Position numbers and translations under genes: made by a program. Shown here piece after piece: positions 57,505 to 64,000 of a stretch of 64,000 nucleotides of DNA. The notes under the pieces are model-generated. The model saw only the letters and a program-made list of their open reading frames with translations, was not told the DNA's origin and searched no databases. How positions within the stretch are numbered: the stretch's first letter is position 1; each line of letters opens with the position of its first letter. The stretch comes from Hyphomicrobiales bacterium (GTDB taxonomy: Bacteria > Pseudomonadota > Alphaproteobacteria > Rhizobiales > Rhizobiaceae): NCBI GenBank assembly GCA_900467685.1, contig UBQX01000006.1, forward strand, positions 186,001 to 250,000. Direction: 5' to 3'.

Positions 57505-58248
57505 TCAATCCGGCATGTGATAGGTCAGGAAGCGCTTCTCGCGGACCGAATAAAGCCGGCCCGTCTCGTTCATTTCGGGATAGGTCAGCGGCAGGATCGC
57601 CTTGGCCACCTCGGACGGATGCGGCAGCGTATCCGGGTCTTCGCCCGGCATGGCCTGCGCTCGCATGGCAGTCCTCGTAGCGCCGGGATCGACGGCATTG
57701 ACGCGCAAAGTGAAGTTCTGCTGCTCACCGGCCCAGGTGCGGGCCAGAGCTTCTACCGCGGCCTTGGAAGCCGAGTAAGGACCCCAGAACGGGCGGCAGC
57801 GATGCGCCGCGCCCGAAGAGAGAATCACGGCGCGGCCAGCGTCCGACTTGGTCATCAGCGGCTCGACCGAGCGGATCAGCCGCCACGTCGCCGTGACGTT
57901 CAGAAGCATGACCTTCTCGAACACCTTGGCCTCGACATGGCCGATCGGCGAGATGACGCCCAGGATGCCGGCATTGGCCACAAGCACATCGAGCTTGCCC
58001 CAGCGGTCGTGGATCGCCTGACCGAGTGCGTCGATAGCGTTCATGTCGGCGAGGTCGAAGGGAACGAGCGTTGCGTTCTCGCCCGTTTCCTTCTTGATGG
58101 CATCATCCAGCTCTTCAAGCCCGCCGGTGGTGCGGGCGCAGGCGATCACATGCGCGCCGGCCTTCGCAAGCTCGATGGCCGTGAAATAGCCGATCCCGCG
58201 CGACGCACCCGTGACGAGGGCCACACGACCGTCCAGAATTCCCCCCAT
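57505..58248 (-). CDS. Short-chain dehydrogenase/reductase
   Basis: A 247-residue SDR. The nucleotide site is TGASRGIG at 13-20, the NAG motif is VANAGILG (about 88-95), the catalytic Tyr-Lys is in YSASKAAVEALARTW, and the Ser is in ILSSGAAH. The substrate is not known. It is 12 bases after the purF stop and is conserved next to purF in rhizobia. Confidence 0.92.
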   Translation of the reverse strand: MGGILDGRVALVTGASRGIGYFTAIELAKAGAHVIACARTTGGLEELDDAIKKETGENATLVPFDLADMNAIDALGQAIHDRWGKLDVLVANAGILGVISPIGHVEAKVFEKVMLLNVTATWRLIRSVEPLMTKSDAGRAVILSSGAAHRCRPFWGPYSASKAAVEALARTWAGEQQNFTLRVNAVDPGATRTAMRAQAMPGEDPDTLPHPSEVAKAILPLTYPEMNETGRLYSVREKRFLTYHMPD

Positions 58249-58260
58249 GATCGTCAGTCC

Positions 58261-59739
58261 TTACCCGTTGCTGGCCAGCAGCGAGAGGCTGCGGATGTTG
58301 GAAACGCCTTCCTGGTCCATCAGGCGCGTCGGATACTCGCCGGTAAAGCAGGCGTCGCAGAACTGCGGACATTCGCCGTTGCGCTGCGGCTCGCGCACCG
58401 CGCGGTAGAGCCCGTCAATGGTGAGGAAGCCGAGCGAATCCACCTTGATGAAATCGGCCATATCTTCGATCGACATGCGCGAGGCGAGCAGCTTTGCCTT
58501 TTCCGGCGTGTCGACGCCATAGAAGCAGGGCGACATGGTCGGCGGCGAGGCGATGCGCATATGCACTTCCTTGGCACCCGCGTCGCGCACCAGCTGCACG
58601 ATCTTCTGCGAGGTCGTGCCGCGCACGATGGAATCGTCCACGAGCACGACGCGCTTGCCTTCGATCATCTTGCGGTTCGGATTGTGCTTCAGCTTCACGC
58701 CCATGTGGCGGATCGACTGCGACGGCTGAATGAAGGTGCGGCCGACATAGTGGTTGCGGATGATGCCGAGCTCGAAGGGAATACCGGAAGCCTGCGCAAA
58801 GCCGATGGCCGCCGGCACGCCGGAATCCGGAACGGGCACGACGATGTCAGCCTCGCAAGGGTCTTCCAGCGCCAGTTCCTCGCCGATCCGCTTGCGCACG
58901 TCATAGACATTGCGGCCTTCCAGATTCGAATCCGGACGCGCGAAGTAGACATATTCGAAGATGCAGAAGCGGGTCGGTGTCGGCGTGAAGGGGAAGTGGC
59001 TTTCCACGCCCTTCTCGGTGATGACGACCACTTCGCCGGCCTTGATGTCGCGGACATAGCGCGCGCCGATAATGTCGAGCGCGCAGGTCTCGGACGCGAG
59101 GATATAGGAACCGTCGAGATCACCCAGGACCAGCGGACGGATGCCGAGCGGATCGCGCGCGCCGATCAGCTTCTTCTCAGACAGACCGACCAGCGAATAG
59201 GCGCCTTCGACCTGCTTCAGCGCATCGATGAAGCGATCCAGGAAATCCTTGCCTTCGCTCATGGCGATGAGGTGCAGGAAGGTCTCGGTATCGGAGGTCG
59301 ACGAGAAGATCGCGCCCCGCTTCTGCAGCGCCTTCTGCACGGTCAGCGCATTGGTCAGGTTGCCGTTGTGCGCTATGGCAAAGCCGCCACCTTCATATTC
59401 GGCATAGAAGGGCTGGACGTTTCGCATCCCGCCACCGCCTGTCGTGGCGTAGCGATTATGGCCGATAGCGCGCGAACCGGGCAGGCGTTCAAGGACGGAG
59501 GACTTGGTGAACGTGTCGCCGATCAGACCGGCATGGCGTTCCACATAGAACTGCTTGCCGTCATAGGAGACGATGCCCGCCGCTTCCTGGCCGCGATGCT
59601 GGAGGGCATGCAGGCCGAGCGTGCAGAGCGAGGCCGCTTCCGACTTGCCGAAAATGCCGAACACGCCGCATTCGTCGTGGAATGCGTCTGCCTCCGGGCT
59701 ATCGTCGTCTGCCATGGCCTCATGTTCAAGATTGTTCAT
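58261..59739 (-). CDS. purF: Amidophosphoribosyltransferase
   Basis: A 492-residue enzyme catalysing the first step of purine synthesis. An N-terminal propeptide (MNNLEHEAMADDDSPEADAFHDE) precedes the catalytic Cys in CGVFGIFG. The glutamine-amidotransferase domain contains GHNRYATTGG. The phosphoribosyltransferase domain has the PRPP motif RVVLVDDSIVRGTT. GAGGAGC lies just before the ATG. Confidence 0.97.
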   Translation of the reverse strand: MNNLEHEAMADDDSPEADAFHDECGVFGIFGKSEAASLCTLGLHALQHRGQEAAGIVSYDGKQFYVERHAGLIGDTFTKSSVLERLPGSRAIGHNRYATTGGGGMRNVQPFYAEYEGGGFAIAHNGNLTNALTVQKALQKRGAIFSSTSDTETFLHLIAMSEGKDFLDRFIDALKQVEGAYSLVGLSEKKLIGARDPLGIRPLVLGDLDGSYILASETCALDIIGARYVRDIKAGEVVVITEKGVESHFPFTPTPTRFCIFEYVYFARPDSNLEGRNVYDVRKRIGEELALEDPCEADIVVPVPDSGVPAAIGFAQASGIPFELGIIRNHYVGRTFIQPSQSIRHMGVKLKHNPNRKMIEGKRVVLVDDSIVRGTTSQKIVQLVRDAGAKEVHMRIASPPTMSPCFYGVDTPEKAKLLASRMSIEDMADFIKVDSLGFLTIDGLYRAVREPQRNGECPQFCDACFTGEYPTRLMDQEGVSNIRSLSLLASNG

Positions 59740-59765
59740 TCTGTTTGCTCCTCGGCAAAATCATT

Positions 59766-59788
59766 TGCGGCCCCGTTCGGGGGCCGCA
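59766..59788 (-). terminator. Hairpin between cvpA and purF
   Basis: A 9-bp stem, arms TGCGGCCCC (59766-59774) and GGGGCCGCA (59780-59788), lies just after the cvpA stop. On the minus strand it is followed by AAATGATTTT. It suggests that purF has its own promoter or is read through. Confidence 0.7.
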
Positions 59789-59795
59789 GGCAGAT

Positions 59796-60449
59796 TTATC
59801 CGTTTGTGCCGGTTTTCTTCGGCGCCTTGGTCGTGTCGGGCGTCTTCGCATCCGTCGGCGCCGTTGTCTCGGGCGCGGTGCCGTCGTCGTTGGTGGCGCC
59901 ATCGTCCGGCGCTTCCTCATTGGCCTTCTGCGGCATGACACCCTTCAGGCGCTCAAGAAGCGTCGCATCGATATTGTCGGGCATCATGGCAATCAGCCGG
60001 TTGCCCAGATTGTCGATCAGCGGCTTGGACTTGGCATTCGAAATCCAGTCGGGACGCTTGGTCGGCTCGACGAGCCAGTTGAAGAACATCATCGCGACAA
60101 CGACGATCAGCACGCCGCGGGCCGCGCCGAAAAGGAAGCCGAGCGTGCGGTCCAGCGCGCCGATGCGGCTGTCGATGATGAAGTCTGCAATCTTCATCGT
60201 GATATAGGAAAGCAGAATGAGCGCGACAAGGAAGACCACACCCGCAGATCCAGCGAGAGCGACCGTCTTGGAACTCGTATATTGCTGTGCATAGGGCAGC
60301 ACGAACGGATAAAGCTTGTAGGCGGCATAGGCAGAGCCCGCCCAGCTGGCGACCGAGAGCACCTCGCGCGAGAAGCCGCGCACCATGGCAAGGACAGCCG
60401 AGAAAAGCGCCACGCCAAGCACGATGCCGTCGAGAAGCGTAATGGGCAT
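59796..60449 (-). CDS. cvpA: CvpA family membrane protein
   Basis: A 217-residue protein with four membrane helices in the first 130 residues (LLDGIVLGVALFSAVLAMVRG; YKLYPFVLPYAQ; VALAGSAGVVFLVALILLSYITMK; GFLFGAARGVLIVVVAMMF). A C-terminal cytoplasmic tail rich in Thr, Ala, Pro and Asp follows. CvpA is usually found next to purF; it was linked to colicin V production and has other proposed roles in envelope physiology. Confidence 0.93.
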   Translation of the reverse strand: MPITLLDGIVLGVALFSAVLAMVRGFSREVLSVASWAGSAYAAYKLYPFVLPYAQQYTSSKTVALAGSAGVVFLVALILLSYITMKIADFIIDSRIGALDRTLGFLFGAARGVLIVVVAMMFFNWLVEPTKRPDWISNAKSKPLIDNLGNRLIAMMPDNIDATLLERLKGVMPQKANEEAPDDGATNDDGTAPETTAPTDAKTPDTTKAPKKTGTNG

Positions 60450-60512
60450 TGAGTGTCACTCCAACTTTCAAGAACCACGGACCTTCGCCTTGCCGTGGCC
60501 CGTTTCCCCATG

Positions 60513-60531
60513 AGACCGCTTCCCGCGGTCT
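60513..60531 (-). terminator. Hairpin after radA
   Basis: A 7-bp stem AGACCGC/GCGGTCT (60513-60519, 60525-60531) overlaps the last base of the radA stop on the minus strand. It has no T tract, so its function as a terminator is uncertain. Confidence 0.5.
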
Positions 60532-61934
60532 TATTCTTCGTCCTGGTTCTGCCTTGCCTTCAACTTCGAGCCCGCAATGCGCGCCACGAGGTCCGGCAGG
60601 CTTTCGATTTCCGTCCACTGACCGCCCGCACCCTTGAGTGCGTCGCCAGAGACCGGCAGAACGGCCTTCGTAAATCCCAACTTCTCGGCTTCTTTGAGGC
60701 GCTGCGCGGCCTGCGCAACGGGTCTCACGGCACCTGAGAGGCTGACTTCGCCGAAATAGACGCAATCGGGCGGAAGGGCAATACCGGCAAGCGACGAAAC
60801 CAGTGCGGAAGCCACAGCCAAGTCGGCAGCGGGCTCCGAAATCCGGTATCCGCCCGCGACATTGAGATAGACGTCATGCTGCCCGAGCCGCACGCCGCAA
60901 TGCGCTTCCAGCACCGCGAGAATCATCGACAGTCGCGCCGAGTCCCAGCCGACGACCGCGCGCCGGGCCGTACCCAGCGAGGTTGGCGCAACGAGCGCCT
61001 GGATTTCCACGAGAACCGGGCGCGTGCCTTCCATCCCGGCAAAGACGGCAGCACCCGGCGACTTCGCATTGCGCTCGCTCAGGAAAAGAGCGGACGGATT
61101 GGAGACCTCGCGCAATCCCTTGTCGGACATTTCGAACACGCCGATCTCGTCGGTCGGTCCGAAACGGTTCTTGACCGTGCGCAGGATGCGGTAGTCGTGG
61201 CCGCGATCGCCTTCGAAGTAGAGAACCGCATCCACCATGTGCTCGACCACGCGGGGGCCCGCGATCTGGCCTTCCTTGGTTACATGGCCGACGAGGACGA
61301 CGGCCGCACCGGTCTGCTTGGCAAAACGGATCATCGCCTGCGCGCCGACGCGCACCTGCGTGACCGTACCGGGCGCAGAATCGGCGGTGTCCGACCAGAG
61401 CGTCTGAATGGAGTCGATGATCGTCAGATCCGGTCGCTTGCCGCTGTCGGCGAGCGTGGCGAGGATATCCTCGACATTGGTCTCGGCGGCCAGCAGCACA
61501 TCAGTCTTGTCTGCCCCGAGGCGCTGGGCGCGCAGCCGGATCTGCGCCACGGCCTCTTCGCCCGACACATAGATGACCTTCTGCCCGCGCCGGGAGAGCG
61601 CCGCCGCCGCCTGCATCAGCACGGTCGACTTGCCAATCCCCGGATCGCCGCCGACCAGCACGGCGGAGCCGCGCACGAAGCCGCCGCCGGTCACGCGATC
61701 AAGCTCGGAAATCCCGGTCTGGATGCGCGGTGCTTCCTCGATCTCGCCGGAGAGGGCCGTCAGCGCCACGGCGCGACCCTTTTTCGGCACCTTGCCCGGG
61801 CCGCCACCGATGCCGCCCGTGGGATCGTCCTCGATGATCGTGTTCCACTCGCCACAGCCGTCGCATTTGCCGGCCCAGCGGGAGTGGACGGTGCCGCAGT
61901 TCTGGCAGACAAATTGTGCGCGTGCTTTGGCCAT
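60531..61934 (-). CDS. radA: DNA repair protein RadA
   Basis: A 467-residue protein from the ATG at 61934; a GTG two codons earlier is an alternative. An N-terminal C4 zinc finger (CQNCG...CDGC) is followed by Walker A GGDPGIGKST at about 90-100, the KNRFG motif (VKNRFGPTDE) and a C-terminal Lon-protease-like domain. RadA is a RecA-like ATPase that helps branch migration in recombination. It heads the leftward radA-cvpA-purF-SDR cluster. Confidence 0.97.
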   Translation of the reverse strand: MAKARAQFVCQNCGTVHSRWAGKCDGCGEWNTIIEDDPTGGIGGGPGKVPKKGRAVALTALSGEIEEAPRIQTGISELDRVTGGGFVRGSAVLVGGDPGIGKSTVLMQAAAALSRRGQKVIYVSGEEAVAQIRLRAQRLGADKTDVLLAAETNVEDILATLADSGKRPDLTIIDSIQTLWSDTADSAPGTVTQVRVGAQAMIRFAKQTGAAVVLVGHVTKEGQIAGPRVVEHMVDAVLYFEGDRGHDYRILRTVKNRFGPTDEIGVFEMSDKGLREVSNPSALFLSERNAKSPGAAVFAGMEGTRPVLVEIQALVAPTSLGTARRAVVGWDSARLSMILAVLEAHCGVRLGQHDVYLNVAGGYRISEPAADLAVASALVSSLAGIALPPDCVYFGEVSLSGAVRPVAQAAQRLKEAEKLGFTKAVLPVSGDALKGAGGQWTEIESLPDLVARIAGSKLKARQNQDEE

Positions 61935-62055
61935 CGCCACCCCGGAACAAAAAGAGAATCAAGCTGTCTATTTAGCGAGCCCGTGCTGCTGCCGCAATCG
62001 CCGACCGGCATTTTAAACGTGAGCTTTCCAGCCTTGTGGAAACCTGCCATTTGTC

Positions 62056-62073
62056 ACATACTCGCGAGTATGT
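62056..62073. promoter_or_regulatory. 18-bp perfect palindrome upstream of the molybdoenzyme
   Basis: ACATACTCGCGAGTATGT is a perfect palindrome of 18 bp, 21 bases before the oxidoreductase ATG. Its TACTCGCGAGTA core resembles TetR-family operators. No regulator gene for it is present in the window; one could lie beyond either side. Confidence 0.6.
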
Positions 62074-62094
62074 CGCCAGCCCGGGAGGAGAACC

Positions 62095-64000
62095 ATGGCC
62101 GTCGAAACCAGCTACCGCATCTGTCCGCTCTGCGAGGCCTGCTGCGGCCTTGAGATCGCCCATGAAGATGGCAAGGTCGTTTCCGTGCGCGGCGCGGAGA
62201 ACGATCCGTTCTCTCAAGGTTATATCTGCCCGAAGGGCGTGGCGCTCGCCGATCTGCATGACGATCCCGACCGGCTGCGCACGCCGATGATCAAGCGCAA
62301 CGGCCGCTTCGAAGAGTCGACCTGGGACGAGGCCTTCGCTGAAATCGAGCGCGGCCTGATGCCGGTCATCGCCAAGCATGGCCGCGAGGCCGTTGGTGCC
62401 GTTCTCGGCAATCCGGTGTCGCACCGTTACGGAATCAGCCTGTTCTCGCAGCGGCTGCTGCGGGCTCTTGGCACCCCCAACATCTTTTCCGCCTCCACTG
62501 TCGACCAGATGCCCAAGCACCGCGCGGTGGGCGAAATGTTCGGCAACTGGATGAGCATTGCTGTTCCCGACATCACGCGCACGGAGCTTCTGGTCATCCT
62601 CGGCGCCAACCCCATGGCCTCCAACGGCAGCCTCTGGACCGTTCCGGATTTCCGCGGCAAGGCGAGGGCGCTCAAGGCGCGTGGCGGGCGCATAATCACG
62701 ATCGATCCGCGCCGCACCGAGACCGCCAAGATCTCGGACGAACATCTCTTTATCCGCCCCGGCGGTGATGTCTTCCTGTTGCTAGGCCTTGTTCATACGT
62801 TGTTCGCGGAAGGGCTGGTGAAAACCGGCCGGCTGGGCCAGCACCTCAACGGCCTAGAAGAGCTGCATGCAGACGTCGCCCCCTATGACGCGGAGCGCAT
62901 GGCTCCGCGTTGCGGCATCCCCGCTGCCGATATCCGCCGCCTCGCCCATGATCTGGCAAAGACCGAACGGGCGGCCCTCTACGGTCGCATCGGCACCTGC
63001 GTGCAGGAATTCGGCACGCTGAACTCGTGGCTGATCGACGTCGTCAACATCCTCACCGGCCATATGGACGAACCGGGCGGCATGATGTTCCCCAAGGCAG
63101 CCGCCTTTGCCGCGAACACCAAGGGCGCGCCCGGCTCCGGCCGTGGCGTCAAGGTCGGTCGCCGCACGATGAAGTCGGCCCCCGTGCCCGAAATCATGAG
63201 CGAATTCCCCGTCAGCGCGATTGCCGACGAAATCACGCAAGCCGGAGATCATGGCATCCGCGCGATGATCTCTGTCGCCACCAACCCGGTGCTGTCCTCG
63301 CCGAATGGCGAGAAGCTCTCGAGGGCGCTGGAAACGCTCGATTTCATGGTCAGCCTCGACATCTACATCAACGAGACGACGCGCCACGCCAATGTCATCC
63401 TGCCCGGCACCTCGCCACTGGAAGACAGTCATTGGGATGTGCTCTTCAACCAGTTCGCCTGGCGCAACACCGCCCGCTATTCGCCTGCCACCTTCCCGTT
63501 GCAGGAGGGACAGCTCACGGAATGGCAGACGATCATGCGCTTGACCGGCCTGGTTCAGGGCAGGGGACCGAATGTCGATCCGGAAGCGCTGGACGACGAG
63601 ATGACCCGCGCTGAGGTGGAAAAGCTTGCCGGTCCCATGACGGACCAGTTGATGGGCATGGTCGCCGGTCTCAGGGGCCCCGATCGTCTGGTCGAACTGG
63701 AACTCCGCAGCGGCCCCTATGGCGACGGTTTCGGTCGCAAGCCGGACGGTCTGACGCTCGCCAAGGTGAAGGCGGAGCGCTATGGCATTGACCTCGGCCT
63801 GCACGAACCGCGCATCCCTGAAATCCTGCGCACGCCTTCCGGAAGGATTGAACTCGCACCCGCCGATTTCATCGCCGACCTCGCCCGCGTCGATGCCGCT
63901 CTTGACCAGCCGGCCGGCGATCTCGTGCTGATCGGCCGCCGCGATGTGAGGACCAACAACAGCTGGATGCACAATCTGCCGACGCTTGCGAAGGGACCGA
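62095..64000 (+). CDS. Molybdopterin-dependent oxidoreductase, N-terminal part
   Basis: The frame opens at the ATG at 62095 (GGGAGGAGAACC upstream) and remains open to the window end, giving 635 residues. An N-terminal [4Fe-4S] site is suggested by CPLCEACCG at 10-18 and the later Cys in GYICPKG. Molybdopterin-guanine dinucleotide-binding stretches follow (ELLVILGANPMASNGSLW; GRIITIDPRRTETA; LDIYINETTRHANVILPGTSPLED). The stretch SASTVDQMPKHRAVGEMFG replaces the usual Mo-ligand region; no Cys, Ser or Sec ligand is obvious there. It belongs to the DMSO-reductase superfamily; the substrate is unknown. Confidence 0.9.
   Translation, partial: MAVETSYRICPLCEACCGLEIAHEDGKVVSVRGAENDPFSQGYICPKGVALADLHDDPDRLRTPMIKRNGRFEESTWDEAFAEIERGLMPVIAKHGREAVGAVLGNPVSHRYGISLFSQRLLRALGTPNIFSASTVDQMPKHRAVGEMFGNWMSIAVPDITRTELLVILGANPMASNGSLWTVPDFRGKARALKARGGRIITIDPRRTETAKISDEHLFIRPGGDVFLLLGLVHTLFAEGLVKTGRLGQHLNGLEELHADVAPYDAERMAPRCGIPAADIRRLAHDLAKTERAALYGRIGTCVQEFGTLNSWLIDVVNILTGHMDEPGGMMFPKAAAFAANTKGAPGSGRGVKVGRRTMKSAPVPEIMSEFPVSAIADEITQAGDHGIRAMISVATNPVLSSPNGEKLSRALETLDFMVSLDIYINETTRHANVILPGTSPLEDSHWDVLFNQFAWRNTARYSPATFPLQEGQLTEWQTIMRLTGLVQGRGPNVDPEALDDEMTRAEVEKLAGPMTDQLMGMVAGLRGPDRLVELELRSGPYGDGFGRKPDGLTLAKVKAERYGIDLGLHEPRIPEILRTPSGRIELAPADFIADLARVDAALDQPAGDLVLIGRRDVRTNNSWMHNLPTLAKGP

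Noticed and set aside
57481-60207. Open frame of 908 codons on the + strand across the SDR, purF and cvpA genes
   Set aside because: It is antisense to three well-recognised genes, has no family signature, and its composition is that of a shadow frame in GC-rich DNA.

Overview
The window is about 64 kb of GC-rich chromosome (I estimate roughly 60% by eye) from an alphaproteobacterium of the order Hyphomicrobiales (Rhizobiales), most likely the Rhizobiaceae. The reasons are RopA-type porins (Porin_2 family), the order rpoZ - rsh - acpS - lepB - rnc - era, radA - cvpA - purF - SDR, psd - pssA, several protein families common in rhizobia (TIGR02301, DUF1236, DUF3563, GFA) and palindromic intergenic repeats of rhizobial type. 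Species and genus cannot be fixed from the sequence alone. I see no rRNA, tRNA, tmRNA, CRISPR array, prophage or insertion sequence.

Layout. 1-5.1 kb: tandem porin genes (the first cut by the window edge), a glutamine-dependent NAD synthetase and a GDP-mannose enzyme. 5.2-11 kb: an alpha/beta hydrolase, a lytic transglycosylase, dapA-smpB, and a NYN-domain gene. 11.1-17.9 kb: the stringent-response and housekeeping block (rpoZ, rsh, a DUF3563 microprotein, DUF2062, acpS, lepB, rnc, era). 17.9-26.9 kb: a mixed block (YchJ, a TetR-YciI pair with a double operator, MmcQ/YjbR, DUF1236, tex, a double winged-helix regulator, sthA) lying between era and recO. 27-31.3 kb: a large DUF2339 membrane protein, an HD hydrolase and a MOSC protein. 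31.3-32.8 kb: an AT-richer spacer, small genes and a ParDE-type module. 32.8-36.3 kb: a leftward run containing YgfZ, an HD hydrolase and a phosphatase-like protein. 36.4-42.4 kb: Nudix, SRAP, a microprotein, cysS with a possible cysteine-codon leader, two GFA genes around a one-helix microprotein, a large palindromic repeat, a DUF559 nuclease and prolyl iminopeptidase. 42.5-45.4 kb: citramalate synthase and two toxin-antitoxin modules in tandem. 45.4-53.7 kb: a PQQ-type sugar dehydrogenase, two EamA transporters, a LOG protein, a LysM protein with a mirrored domain order and an Atm1-type ABC exporter. 53.8-62 kb: psd-pssA, a CoA-transferase, and the leftward radA-cvpA-purF-SDR cluster. The window ends inside a molybdopterin oxidoreductase gene.

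How the genes work together: most are core metabolism, envelope and translation genes in short co-directional runs. Many have one-base (TGATG) or four-base (ATGA) overlaps, so translational coupling is common (dapA/smpB, lepB/rnc, TetR/YciI, recO/thioesterase, HD/MOSC, DUF559/pip, ParD/ParE). rpoZ next to rsh couples the RNA polymerase omega subunit to the (p)ppGpp enzyme. psd-pssA is the phosphatidylethanolamine pathway. Accessory character is limited to three toxin-antitoxin modules and palindromic repeats.

I do not see an obvious new defence or mobile system. The observations I rate highest are a 14-codon reading frame with two Cys codons and competing hairpins in front of cysS, the mirrored architecture of the LysM protein, a 182-bp inverted repeat in front of a DUF559 gene, a nested palindrome at 10.2 kb, a double TetR operator that may control both divergent genes, and an 18-bp perfect palindrome in front of the molybdoenzyme gene.
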